In this document: positions 35,449 through 43,522 of the stretch, piece after piece
Layout: the number at the start of each line of letters is the position of its first letter
Position numbering within the stretch: position 1 is the stretch's first letter
NCBI GenBank assembly: GCA_944377315.1
Contig: CALWEM010000006.1
Span: 1-43,904, forward strand
Direction of reading: 5' to 3'
DNA length: 43,904 nt
Origin: an uncultured Clostridia bacterium
GTDB taxonomy: Bacteria; Bacillota; Clostridia; Christensenellales; UBA1242
Program-made: the position numbers and the translations under genes
Notes under the pieces: generated by a model
What the model was told of the DNA's origin: nothing
The model's input: the letters and a program-made list of their open reading frames with translations, nothing else
Database searches by the model: none

Positions 35449-36891
35449 ATGAAAAGATTGTCCTTTTTCTTATCGCTTATCTTTGTTATGCCACTTTTTT
35501 TGGTGGGCTGTGGTGGTGAAAGTGAGATAAATTCATACAAAATTGTGTGTGAATACGATGAAAGTGCTAAATCCTTGACCACTTTTCAAGAAACCACTTT
35601 TGTCAATAATTCCAACAATGCTTTGTCAAGTGTCAGCTTGTTTCTTTATCCTAATTCATTCAAGGAAGTGGCAGTTTCAAACGCCTATTTTGACCGATGT
35701 TATCCAAATGGCGAGAGTTTCGGCGGTGTGGAAATTGAAAGTGTGGAAAGTGAAGAACAAGAATTGAAGTTTGAGATAAAAAACAACGAAATTTTGTCAG
35801 TCACTTTGCTTGAAACTCTTTTTCCAAGTGAAAAAGTAACTTTTTCGATATATTTCACAGTAAAATTAGCAAATGTCAATCATCGACTGGGATATGGTGA
35901 AAATGTGATAAATTTTGGAAATTTTTATCCTATTTTATGTGTGTATGATGATGGTTTTGTTGAAAATAGCTTTGCCAAGAATGGCGACCCATTTTATAGC
36001 GATGTTGCCAACTATGATGTGACGATAACATACAATAAAGCCTATACTTTGGTTTCAAGCGGTGATATTTTGTCAACAAATGAAGAAAATGGCAAGAAAG
36101 TAACTCATATTAAAGGTGAGAAACTTCGAGATTTTTGTTTTGTTCTGTCCACCGAATTTGAAGTGATTTCGCAGACAGTTAATGGCAAAGAAATTAATTA
36201 TTATTTTTATGACGACCAAAATGCCCAAGAAAATTTGGCTCTCTGCGTCAAAGTGATGGATGAGTTTTCAAATATGTTTGGAGATTATCCATACAAAAGT
36301 GTGAACATTGTCAAAACCAATTTTTGTTTTGGCGGAATGGAATATCCAAACCTTGTCTATATTTCAGATGCCATTCAAGATGAAAGCACATACCAGTATT
36401 GCATCGTTCACGAACTTGCTCATCAATGGTGGTATTCGCTTGTGGGGAACAATGAATATGAAGAGGCGTGGCTTGACGAGAGTTTGACGGAATATTCCAC
36501 AGTTTTGTTTTTTGAAAAGCACTCTGAATATGGTTTTGAATATCAAGAAATGATTGCTGGAAGCGAAAGTGCATATCGTCTTTTTGTGGAAATATACACC
36601 GATATTCTTGGTGATGTTGATGAAAGTATGAACAGAAATTTGAGCGAATTTGAAACCGAGCCGGAATATGTCAACAATGTATACACGAAAGGCGTTTTGA
36701 TGTTTGACAATTTGAGAAGTTTGGTGGGCGACAATAAATTTTTCAAAGCACTTCGAGAGTATTTTGAAGAATATAAATATAAAAATGCGTCCCAAGAAGA
36801 CTTAATCAATGTTTTCATCAAAGTTTCACATCAAAACCTGAAAGGGTATTTTGACTCGTGGCTTTGTGGAGAAGTGGTGTTTGTGAACTAA
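35449..36891 (+). CDS. M1-family metallopeptidase lipoprotein
   Basis: A 480-residue secreted zinc peptidase. The lipobox LVGC gives Cys21 as the lipid anchor. The gluzincin motif HELAHQWW (His321, Glu322, His325) with Glu344, HExxH-18-E, defines the zinc site. FGGMEYPN matches the GxMEN substrate-binding motif in altered form. It should trim peptides at the cell surface. I use ATG 35449 so that the signal peptide is complete; there is no Shine-Dalgarno, and TAAAAT at 35438-35443 hints at a leaderless start, though without TGN. Its stop overlaps the stop of the convergent gene. Confidence 0.88.
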   Translation: MKRLSFFLSLIFVMPLFLVGCGGESEINSYKIVCEYDESAKSLTTFQETTFVNNSNNALSSVSLFLYPNSFKEVAVSNAYFDRCYPNGESFGGVEIESVESEEQELKFEIKNNEILSVTLLETLFPSEKVTFSIYFTVKLANVNHRLGYGENVINFGNFYPILCVYDDGFVENSFAKNGDPFYSDVANYDVTITYNKAYTLVSSGDILSTNEENGKKVTHIKGEKLRDFCFVLSTEFEVISQTVNGKEINYYFYDDQNAQENLALCVKVMDEFSNMFGDYPYKSVNIVKTNFCFGGMEYPNLVYISDAIQDESTYQYCIVHELAHQWWYSLVGNNEYEEAWLDESLTEYSTVLFFEKHSEYGFEYQEMIAGSESAYRLFVEIYTDILGDVDESMNRNLSEFETEPEYVNNVYTKGVLMFDNLRSLVGDNKFFKALREYFEEYKYKNASQEDLINVFIKVSHQNLKGYFDSWLCGEVVFVN

Positions 36892-37235
36892 AAATATATT
36901 GTTTTATTGTTTTTGACGAAAGTTGGCAAGTTTTTTTCATCTGAAATCAACAAATCAATGTTTTTATATGCCCAAAAAAGTTTGTCGTTTTCTTTTGAAA
37001 TTGCGAGATAATAAAAACCATCATTTTGCCAAAAGAGAAAATCATTGTGAGCAAAATAGCATTTGATTTCGACAGACAAATTTTTCAAAAATCCACAGAT
37101 ATTTTTTGTGAGATTATTGTTTTCCAAGAAATAAAAAAATCGGAAATTTTCCTTGACAAGAGTTTTCAATTTGTTCTTTTCTTCTTCATTGAGTGGTTTG
37201 TTTAACAGTAATAAGCATCTTTTATTTTTTTTCAT
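36888..37235 (-). CDS. hypothetical protein, 115 aa, divergent from an XRE regulator
   Basis: Start ATG follows AAGGAAG on the minus strand. The protein is Lys/Asn/Phe/Leu-rich, soluble-looking and without a known motif (KENFRFFYFLENNNL in the middle). Its stop overlaps that of the peptidase gene by three bases, with no terminator between them. The upstream region is shared with a divergent XRE regulator and contains a palindrome at the transcription start, so it may be that regulator's target (inference). Confidence 0.65.
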   Translation of the reverse strand: MKKNKRCLLLLNKPLNEEEKNKLKTLVKENFRFFYFLENNNLTKNICGFLKNLSVEIKCYFAHNDFLFWQNDGFYYLAISKENDKLFWAYKNIDLLISDEKNLPTFVKNNKTIYF

Positions 37236-37270
37236 AAATCTTCCTTTTTTTAGAATAATAGTAGAGAAAT

Positions 37271-37312
37271 ATACTCATAGTAGTATTATAGCATAAAATT
37301 ATAGAATGTAAA
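37271..37312 (-). promoter_or_regulatory. divergent promoter with a palindromic operator candidate
   Basis: Minus-strand promoter TTTACA (37312-37307), 16 bases, TATAAT (37290-37285). The inverted repeat ATACT-catagt-AGTAT (37271-37286) covers the -10 edge and start site and is a plausible binding site for the divergently encoded XRE protein. Confidence 0.45.
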
Positions 37313-37381
37313 GCATTTTTTATCAATCACAGTGAAAATTATTTATTAATACACCAAGTAAAATAATAATGAGGGTGGATT

Positions 37382-37726
37382 ATGATAAAAAATATAGAAA
37401 ATAATGAAAACAAAATAAAAGCAAAAAGAGCGGATTTAATTCTTCGATTTGTTTATTTCAGAAACAGAAGCAATTTGAGTGCCAAAGCACTTTCAGAGAT
37501 GTTGGGCAATTCCAAAGGATATATTGCAAAGTTTGAGCAAGGAAATTTGAATATGCCGATGGACAAACTTTTGGAATGTGTGGAAATTTTTGGTGTTTCC
37601 GTGGAAGAATTCTTTTCGGAGAACTATCAAAATTTGCAAGAAGAGAAAAAGTTTGTTTCAAAATACCATAAACTCTCCAAAGAAAACAAGGAATTAATTT
37701 TGAAAATAATGGACGCTTTGAAATAG
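37382..37726 (+). CDS. XRE-family transcriptional regulator
   Basis: A 114-residue Cro/CI-type helix-turn-helix protein. The DNA-binding domain spans about residues 25-80: LSAKALSEMLGNSKGYIAKF is the helix-turn-helix, followed by EQGNLNMPMDKLLECVEIFG and VSVEEFF, a standard XRE ending. A short charged C-terminal helix follows. There is no effector domain. GAGGGTGG precedes the start. It is divergent from the 36888-37235 gene, the usual arrangement for a local regulator and target. Confidence 0.88.
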   Translation: MIKNIENNENKIKAKRADLILRFVYFRNRSNLSAKALSEMLGNSKGYIAKFEQGNLNMPMDKLLECVEIFGVSVEEFFSENYQNLQEEKKFVSKYHKLSKENKELILKIMDALK

Positions 37727-37743
37727 TTTACAGCGCCATTTTC

Positions 37744-37773
37744 TTGACATTCATTTTCTTTTAGTGTTAAAAT
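37744..37773 (+). promoter_or_regulatory. promoter of trpS
   Basis: TTGACA (37744-37749), 18 bases, TAAAAT (37768-37773). The leader is only ~15-20 nt, too short for a T-box. Confidence 0.75.
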
Positions 37774-37795
37774 TCTTTTAATTTTAGGGGAAAAT

Positions 37796-38791
37796 ATGAA
37801 AAAAAGAGTTTTAACAGGAATCAAACCAACAGGTTATGCACATCTAGGGAACTATTTTGGAGCAATCAAACCAGCGATTGAATTAAGCCATAATGAAGAT
37901 TATGACTGCTATTATTTTATTGCTGACTATCACGCACTCACCACACTTGAAAACAAGGAAGAGATGCAGGAATATTTTTATAACATTGCTTGCACTTGGC
38001 TTGCTTGTGGGCTTGACCCAGCGAAAGTTGTTTTCTATCGTCAAAGTGATATCAAGGAAGATTTTGAACTCAACTGGATTCTCGCTAATGTCACACCAAA
38101 AGGGCTGATGAACAGAGCACACGCCTATAAAGCGATGGTGGAGAAAAACGAAAATGAAGGAATTGATCGAGATGACGGCGTGAATATGGGACTTTATAAC
38201 TATCCAATTCTTATGGCTGCCGACATTCTTTTGTTTGACACAGACCTTGTGCCAGTTGGACTTGACCAAAAGCAACATATCGAAATTGCACGCGACATCG
38301 CACACAACTTCAATGTGAAATATGGCAAGAGTTTGAAAGGACCAAAAGAGTATATTGACGAGGACAACAAAACTTTGGTGGGACTTGACGGAAGAAAGAT
38401 GAGCAAAAGTTATAACAACACCATTCGTCTTTTCACTGATGAAAAAACACTCAAAAAATCCATAATGAAAATCGTGACTGACAGTCGTTTGCCGGGCGAG
38501 CCAAAAGATAAGGATTGCACTGTGAACAAACTTTTCAAACTTTTTGCGGAGAAAGAAGAAGCGGAAAAATTTGAAAATGACCTTCTTAATGGGCTTGGTT
38601 GGGGTGATGCAAAAAATCGTCTTTTTGAAGTGGCAAACAAATTTATTGCACCAATGCGTGAGAAATTTGATTATTATATGGCTAACAAAGATGAAGTGGA
38701 TGAAATCTTGAAAGAAGGGGCTTTGAAGGCGGAAAAAGTGGCAAGAGAAGTTCTTTCACGCGTGCGTCAGGCGATCGGAACGGACAGATAG
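37796..38791 (+). CDS. trpS: tryptophanyl-tRNA synthetase
   Basis: A 331-residue class I synthetase that charges tRNA-Trp. The HIGH-type motif appears as TGYAHLGN within GIKPTGYAHLGNYFGAI, and the KMSKS motif as GRKMSKSYNN. VPVGLDQKQHIEIARDIAHN is also typical. Its length matches the family. The promoter is immediately upstream, and AGGGGA serves as ribosome binding site. The cognate tRNA gene lies about 5 kb upstream. Confidence 0.97.
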   Translation: MKKRVLTGIKPTGYAHLGNYFGAIKPAIELSHNEDYDCYYFIADYHALTTLENKEEMQEYFYNIACTWLACGLDPAKVVFYRQSDIKEDFELNWILANVTPKGLMNRAHAYKAMVEKNENEGIDRDDGVNMGLYNYPILMAADILLFDTDLVPVGLDQKQHIEIARDIAHNFNVKYGKSLKGPKEYIDEDNKTLVGLDGRKMSKSYNNTIRLFTDEKTLKKSIMKIVTDSRLPGEPKDKDCTVNKLFKLFAEKEEAEKFENDLLNGLGWGDAKNRLFEVANKFIAPMREKFDYYMANKDEVDEILKEGALKAEKVAREVLSRVRQAIGTDR

Positions 38792-38834
38792 TTTTTTTGA
38801 AAGATAAAAACAATAAAGTTCAAAAGGAAAAAAT

Positions 38835-39632
38835 ATGAAATTTGAAATGTGGTCAGTTTGGCATTTTGTTTTGATGTTGTCACCAATTGTTGCCATCATA
38901 GTTCTTTATTTTGCATTAAGAAAACAAAGTTACAAAACAAAATATATTGTCGGAGTTGTGATTGGTTGCGTTTCGCTTGCCATTCTCATTATGAGAAACA
39001 TCGACATTATGGTCAGAAACGGCTTTGACCCAGAAATCATCCCTCTCCAAGTTTGTCATTTGGGGAACATAATGGTGTTCATTTCACTTGTTTTCAAGAG
39101 CAAGATTGCCACTTCAATCGCGTGGACTTTGAACCTTCTTGCTGCCTACGCTTCGCTCATCTTTGCCGATAGTTTAGCGAACTACACAAATGTTGGAAGT
39201 ATTCGAGCGCAGGCATATATTTGGGGACATATGTTCATTGTGATTGGTGCTCTTTATGCTGTTCTTCTCAAAATTGTTCGCATAGATTTCAAGTCTTTTT
39301 TGATTGGACTTGGAGTGTTGGTGATATTTCTCATTCCAGCCATCATTTTGAATTCATATTTTAATGATGTTCAAGGATATTCGATAAACTATTTCTATAT
39401 ATACGACTCAAACGGAGTGCCTTTTGAATTTTTGTATATTGGCGAGCGAGCGAAGTATGGCTGGTTCACCATCAATTGGGCATACACCATTTTCATCATT
39501 CTGATTTTTACGGTTTTGATGTATTTAATTTATCTTCTTCAAAAACTTTTGTATCTAAAAGATAAAGACTACAAAACAAAAAGTGTCTACCACGAGTGGA
39601 AAGAAAAAAGAAAACTTGAAAAGGTGAGTTGA
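38835..39632 (+). CDS. multi-pass membrane protein, YwaF/TMEM164-like
   Basis: A 265-residue integral membrane protein with about seven hydrophobic segments and a basic cytoplasmic tail (HEWKEKRKLEKVS). IIPLQVCHLGN after the second or third helix matches the conserved PLH/QxCxL motif of the YwaF (TIGR02206) family. Related eukaryotic TMEM164 acts as an acyltransferase; the bacterial function is not known to me. AAAAGGAA precedes the ATG. It lies 43 bases after trpS and may share its transcript. Confidence 0.7.
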   Translation: MKFEMWSVWHFVLMLSPIVAIIVLYFALRKQSYKTKYIVGVVIGCVSLAILIMRNIDIMVRNGFDPEIIPLQVCHLGNIMVFISLVFKSKIATSIAWTLNLLAAYASLIFADSLANYTNVGSIRAQAYIWGHMFIVIGALYAVLLKIVRIDFKSFLIGLGVLVIFLIPAIILNSYFNDVQGYSINYFYIYDSNGVPFEFLYIGERAKYGWFTINWAYTIFIILIFTVLMYLIYLLQKLLYLKDKDYKTKSVYHEWKEKRKLEKVS

Positions 39633-39714
39633 GATATCCAAAAATTTGCCGTTTTTGTGTGCATAAAACATTTTACATTGAAAAATTTAAAACTTATAAA
39701 AATTTTTTGAAAAA

Positions 39715-39741
39715 TTAGCACTAAACGCTTGACAGTGCTAG
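39715..39741 (+). promoter_or_regulatory. second CIRCE operator, upstream of hsp20
   Basis: TTAGCACTA - nine bases - CAGTGCTAG. Eight of nine bases in the left arm and seven of nine in the right fit consensus. The -35 TTGACA lies inside it. Confidence 0.92.
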
Positions 39742-39758
39742 CAAAATGGTTGTATAAT
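39729..39758 (+). promoter_or_regulatory. hsp20 promoter overlapped by CIRCE
   Basis: TTGACA (39729-39734), 18 bases, TATAAT (39753-39758). HrcA bound to CIRCE would cover the -35, a different geometry from the hrcA promoter, where the site is after the -10. Confidence 0.85.
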
Positions 39759-39765
39759 TGCGAAT

Positions 39766-39785
39766 GTATTAGGAAAAACTAATAC
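39766..39785 (+). promoter_or_regulatory. 5'-terminal hairpin of the hsp20 mRNA
   Basis: gtattag-gaaaaa-ctaatac, a perfect 7-bp stem placed right at the predicted 5' end and directly followed by AGGAGGT. The ribosome site itself is free, so mRNA stabilisation is more likely than a thermometer. Confidence 0.6.
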
Positions 39786-39799
39786 AGGAGGTAATAATT

Positions 39800-40249
39800 A
39801 TGAAAAACAGCAGACATTTTGATTTGCAAAGAAGCGAAAGAGAGCCACTGGGATTTTTTGATGGTTGGTTCGATGATTTTATGCCAATGTTTTCAAGAAA
39901 GGAGATGAAAGAATTTAACTCTGTGATGAAAACAGACATCAAGGAAACCGAAAACAACTATGTCCTTGAAGTGGATTTGCCAGGTTTTGACAAAAAGGAT
40001 ATCAATATGGAACTTGAAAATGGATATCTTTCCATCTCGGCAAAAAGAGAACACAAAGTGGAAGAAAATGACAAAAAGGACAATTTCATAAGACGCGAAA
40101 GAAGTTTTGGGCAATTCAGTCGTTCTTTCTATGTGGGCGACATCAAAGAAGAAGATATTTCTGCCAAACTTGAAAATGGAATTTTGACTGTTCTTCTTCC
40201 AAAAGAAGAGAAAGAAACACCAAAAACAAAACGCATTGAAATTAAGTAA
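39800..40249 (+). CDS. small heat shock protein, Hsp20/alpha-crystallin family
   Basis: A 149-residue ATP-independent holdase. The alpha-crystallin domain runs from about residue 43 to 138: YVLEVDLPGFDKKDINMELE, then RSFYVGDIKEEDISAKLENG and the signature AxLxNGILTVLLPK. A C-terminal IxI-type segment (RIEIK) is present. It keeps denatured proteins soluble until the DnaK system refolds them. AGGAGGT precedes the ATG. CIRCE over its promoter puts it under HrcA, with the dnaK operon. Confidence 0.95.
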   Translation: MKNSRHFDLQRSEREPLGFFDGWFDDFMPMFSRKEMKEFNSVMKTDIKETENNYVLEVDLPGFDKKDINMELENGYLSISAKREHKVEENDKKDNFIRRERSFGQFSRSFYVGDIKEEDISAKLENGILTVLLPKEEKETPKTKRIEIK

Positions 40250-40250
40250 G

Positions 40251-40302
40251 AAAAAAGAGTGGAAAAGTAACTTTAAGAGTGAAAATCCACTCTTTTTTTT
40301 GA
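40251..40302 (+). terminator. terminator after hsp20
   Basis: aaagagtgga (40254-40263) pairs with tccactcttt (40286-40295) over a 22-base loop, then a T-run. Confidence 0.85.
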
Positions 40303-40370
40303 TATATTGTTCTTGTTTAAAAATTTTTAATTATAATTTAATAATTTTTTTTTAAATACGCATATTTTAT

Positions 40371-40399
40371 TTGACATTTTCACTTAATATGTTTATTAT
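40371..40399 (+). promoter_or_regulatory. promoter of the 40432-42876 operon
   Basis: TTGACA (40371-40376), 17 bases, TATTAT (40394-40399), then AGGAGGGTG before ATG 40432. Confidence 0.75.
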
Positions 40400-40431
40400 T
40401 ATAACATATAATAGTTTTGTAGGAGGGTGAT

Positions 40432-40869
40432 ATGGAAGAACATACCGCTCTGGTGTCCACAAAGAATGATTTTAAGAATTTTCTTGTGCGTCTTGGAAAG
40501 ATTTTTTCTAATATGTCAATTTTGTTTCTTATAATCTCTATTTGCGGACTTTTTTCTTTTGTTTCTGTGGCGTTTGTTTGTTTGACGGGTGTAGTTATCA
40601 TTGTCATCACAGTCGGAACAATATTCATCATCAATCCAAACTTTGGTTCGCTTTTTATGAGTGCTGTTGATGTTAGCAGTAAAATATCAACATTTTTCCT
40701 TGAAAATTTCTATATTTTTGCCGGTGTCACACTTGCCACGGCGGTTGTTTCACTTGTCCTTTTGGTGCTTGATAGACGCACAAAGCATACAGCAAGAATT
40801 GTCACTTCTTCCATTGTTATCGGAATTGTAATTTTGACGATAATCTTTGCAGCGGGGGTGATTATATGA
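40432..40869 (+). CDS. small integral membrane protein, 145 aa
   Basis: About four hydrophobic segments (roughly 27-46, 47-68, 93-112, 122-144) with a short polar N-terminus and a basic loop RRTKHTAR. There is no recognisable family. It is first of a tight operon: its stop overlaps the next start (ATGA). AGGAGGG sets the start. A role cannot be inferred beyond a membrane partner for the following genes. Confidence 0.75.
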   Translation: MEEHTALVSTKNDFKNFLVRLGKIFSNMSILFLIISICGLFSFVSVAFVCLTGVVIIVITVGTIFIINPNFGSLFMSAVDVSSKISTFFLENFYIFAGVTLATAVVSLVLLVLDRRTKHTARIVTSSIVIGIVILTIIFAAGVII

Positions 40870-41372
40870 GAACATTGAAACTTAAACTCACTGCCGTCAA
40901 TTCAAAGGTTATCCCTAATATCGCTGTTGACGGAAAATTTGTGAAATGCAAGAAGAATCAATATGGTTCATATGATGCCACGATTGAAACTGAAAAAGAC
41001 GAAATCGAACTCTCTTTCACAAGAGATTTGGAACTTAAAGCAAAACTTTGGTGGCTTTATGCAATTATTTCGTTTATAGTCAGCATTTTCGGTATTTTTG
41101 AACCATTCTATGACAAAAAATGTGTTTCGATGAATTGCGTTTTCAAAATCAAACTTAATGACATAAATGAAGTTACTGCAAAATTTAATACGCTTTCTTC
41201 AAGTGGCAAAGCAGTCGAACTTGAAACGCCAAACCAATTTGAAGAAGTGAAAAATGTTTATGAAGTTGACAAAACAGCAAAAAAGCGTTGGATAATTCTT
41301 CTTGTCATCAAAATTGTGGTTTGGATCGGAATCGGTATTCTTGCCGGTTACTTCATTTCAAAATTATTTTAA
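40866..41372 (+). CDS. membrane protein, 168 aa, unknown
   Basis: Overlaps the preceding gene by four bases. A soluble-looking N-terminal ~60 residues (beta-type, FVKCKKNQYGSYDATIE) is followed by a membrane segment (~62-80), a loop of about 60 residues and a C-terminal membrane helix (~145-166). I do not recognise the family. The coupling to the 40432 gene and the LURP-one-like gene after it suggests a joint membrane function. Confidence 0.72.
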   Translation: MRTLKLKLTAVNSKVIPNIAVDGKFVKCKKNQYGSYDATIETEKDEIELSFTRDLELKAKLWWLYAIISFIVSIFGIFEPFYDKKCVSMNCVFKIKLNDINEVTAKFNTLSSSGKAVELETPNQFEEVKNVYEVDKTAKKRWIILLVIKIVVWIGIGILAGYFISKLF

Positions 41373-41382
41373 GGAGGAGTAA

Positions 41383-41865
41383 ATGAAAGTTTATATCAAA
41401 AACAAAATTTGGTCTTGGGGTGGTGGTTCATCTGTTGTTGATGAAAACAAACAACCTGTATACAAGGTTAAAGGAAGAGTGTTCAGTATCACAAGAGTGA
41501 AATGGATTTGCGACCTTGAAGGGAAAAAACTATTTAAGGTTCGAAACAAATGGTTTAACTGGTTTGTTCACAAGGCGTATGTTTATGATGCAAACGGAAC
41601 AAAACTTTGCACTGTGAAAGATAAATGGCTTCAACTTAAAGGCGAGTTTTTCATTGAAGGATATAAAGACGAAATCAAAATTGGTGGAAAATTTTTAAGT
41701 CTTAATGCTGAAATTTTGAAAAACGGCGAAGTTTGGGGGACATTAAGGCGTCAACTGACATTTATTACTGACGCGTTCGAACTTGACGCGCCAGAAGAAG
41801 ATTTACCATTCTTGATTGCTCTTGTCATTGCGATTGACAATATTGTCGACAAAAAGATTCGATAG
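41383..41865 (+). CDS. LURP-one-related (tubby-like barrel) protein
   Basis: A 160-residue protein with the repeated beta-strand pattern of LURP-one/YxjI proteins: VVDENKQPVYKVKGRVFSI, LEGKKLFKVRNK, YDANGTKLCTVKDK, then IGGKFLSLNAEILKNGEVWG. These fold as a 12-stranded barrel around a helix, like tubby, and may bind membrane lipids; bacterial members are uncharacterised. It starts ten bases after the previous gene, behind AAGGAGG. Confidence 0.75.
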   Translation: MKVYIKNKIWSWGGGSSVVDENKQPVYKVKGRVFSITRVKWICDLEGKKLFKVRNKWFNWFVHKAYVYDANGTKLCTVKDKWLQLKGEFFIEGYKDEIKIGGKFLSLNAEILKNGEVWGTLRRQLTFITDAFELDAPEEDLPFLIALVIAIDNIVDKKIR

Positions 41866-41883
41866 GGTTTAAAGGAGGAGGAT

Positions 41884-42876
41884 ATGAAAAAGAAAATTTT
41901 AACCTTATCTTTGGCATTTTTTATCTTTGTGCCGGCAATGTTTCTGCTCACTGCTTGTGGTGAAAAGGACTAGGCAAAACTTGAAAGAGAGAACACGGTC
42001 GAGGTAATCAGCGTTTTTCAAGACCGCACTGGGTCTGTCTATTTGGAAATTGAAGGATTTGAGCACAAAGACTATGAACTTACTGGTATGCAATATGACT
42101 CCACATCGCTTGAGTTCTCTGTCAATAATGGCAATTGGTTTGAAATGAAAGCTGGAACTGACTTACTTAAAAAAGGAAAGGGAATTTATCCTATTATGAG
42201 TCCAGGTTTTAATGAAACTCAAACAGAAATCACTGAATACTTTGTCGGTTCAGTCGCTCAAACAGTTGACGCGGGCGAAGAAATAATAATCTCAATCAGA
42301 ATTCCAGAGTCAAACACACATAAAGCAAGTTCCGCCATTTCAACAAAATACATTTTAAAACAATATACTCAATCAGCTCTTAATGAACGATTTGAAAGCA
42401 ATGTTAATAGTCTTGGTGGTTCTTCTAGTGTAAAAGACTATGACGGAAAGTTTGTTTTCTATCAAGACAATGATAATCCATATAAAATTTCTGTTGGAAA
42501 ATATTATACCCCTGAAGGAAGCAACGATGTTATAGTTCGTGAATTGACAGAAGAAGAAAAACAAGAAGTTTCATCACTTAATTTGGAATATAAAGTTGTG
42601 ACTTACAATTCAAAATATATAATTTTGCATGAAGACAATGAAAGTGTAGATGTATCATCAATTGAATATGATGAAAACGATGGTGTTTATAATACAAGAG
42701 GTTGGACAAAACAGTTAAATCAAAATTACATTTGGGAATACGAAAGCAATAATTGGAAATATGAAAGTGTTATTTTCCTTATAAGGCAAAAAGCTGATAA
42801 AAATACTGTTCAATCTAGAGCTTTTTGTTATGAAAATGTAATTGATATGGTGGAAATATCACAACAAAACATCTAA
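41884..42876 (+). pseudogene. lipoprotein gene interrupted by one in-frame TAG
   Basis: ATG 41884, behind AAAGGAGGAGG, encodes a lipoprotein signal peptide with lipobox LTAC (Cys25). Five residues later, codon 30 is TAG (41971-41973). The same frame then stays open for 300 more codons (AKLERENTVEVISVF onward) to TAA 42874-42876, so the full product would be 330 residues. TAG is the ordinary stop of rpsI, trpS and the coat-like gene here, so it is not reassigned. This is either a nonsense mutation (one base change from AAG, CAG or TGG) or a sequencing error. The remaining protein is secreted-type, of unknown family. Confidence 0.8.
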
Positions 42877-42985
42877 ATAAAAGGTATTAAAATAAAAAAG
42901 AGTGTGAAAAATAAGTTTGTCATAGCTTACTCTTTTTAGAGTAGGAGCAAAAAGGTATAAGCAAATTTACTTATACTCTTTTTTA
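42877..42985 (+). terminator. two hairpins ending the operon
   Basis: aaaaagagt / actcttttt (42895-42937) and gtataag-caaattta-cttatac (42955-42976), the second followed by T-rich sequence. Together with the remnants listed next they fill the gap up to 43291. Confidence 0.65.
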
Positions 42986-43060
42986 TTTTAGGACTTTCTT
43001 TTGCCAAGTTTTTTTGTTGCATTTTGGACATTTCATATATCTGGTGCGACCATAGTGCAT
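42983..43060 (-). pseudogene. C-terminal remnant of a Cys-motif protein
   Basis: A 25-codon minus-strand frame, MHYGRTRYMKCPKCNKKTWQ and five more residues, ending TAA. A basic C-terminus carrying CPKC resembles the tail of longer membrane-anchored zinc-ribbon proteins, from memory. No N-terminal part is found upstream, so I read it as a decayed gene end. It could also be chance. Confidence 0.35.
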
Positions 43061-43105
43061 AGATAATAAAATTTTGTTAAAAACATACCAATTTAGATTA
43101 ATATA

Positions 43106-43252
43106 TGCTATAATCATTTTATGAATAGACATAAAACAATAAGTAAAGTTATTAAGCATTGCAACGCTGGAATGAAGTTGCACTTAAAATGGGAAGTTTA
43201 TGATCTTGTGTTTAGTAAACTTGATGAAGTGGAAAAGCAATTGATGAGTTAG
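43106..43252 (+). CDS. small ORF, 43 aa, predicted leaderless
   Basis: ATG at 43121 (the coordinates include its promoter) lies six bases after TGC-TATAAT (43106-43114), the same layout as the other leaderless genes here. The product, MNRHKTISKVIKHCNAGMKL and 23 more residues, is basic, then helical. There is no known motif. It may be a real small protein or a fragment left in a degraded region. Confidence 0.4.
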   Translation, partial: CYNHFMNRHKTISKVIKHCNAGMKLHLKWEVYDLVFSKLDEVEKQLMS

Positions 43253-43291
43253 AAAGAGAGACTTTATTATGAAATATAAATAGGAGAAAAG

Positions 43292-43507
43292 ATGAGACTA
43301 ATAATAGAAGCGGACGACTTTGGGTTGAGCAAAAGTATCACAGACGGTATTATTGATGGGATAAATGGTGGATATATTACTTCCACTAACATTATGACTA
43401 ATATGCCTTTTGCAAAATATGCAGTTGAAAAAGCAGTTGAAAACAACATTCACCCTCGATGTGATTTCGCACATTATTCAATTTTAGAAGAAGAAATAGA
43501 AATTTAA
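43292..43507 (+). pseudogene. truncated YdjC/ChbG-type carbohydrate deacetylase
   Basis: The 71-residue frame begins RLIIEADDFGLSKSITDGII and continues with GYITSTNIMTNMPFAKYAVE, matching the N-terminus of YdjC/ChbG enzymes (ADDFG carries metal ligands; family length ~250). After about residue 56 the similarity stops: the expected GxHL motif is absent and the frame ends in acidic residues. It looks like a gene that has lost its last three quarters. AGGAGAA precedes the ATG. Confidence 0.65.
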
Positions 43508-43522
43508 TTAAGGAGTAAGAAA

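Noticed and set aside
37736..37795. Trp T-box riboswitch before trpS
   Set aside because: Only ~60 bases separate the XRE gene from trpS, and the -10 box lies 22 bases before the ATG; there is no room for one.
41971..41973. Reassignment of TAG to an amino acid
   Set aside because: TAG ends rpsI, hrcA, trpS and the coat-like gene normally at family-typical lengths, so it works as a stop in this genome.
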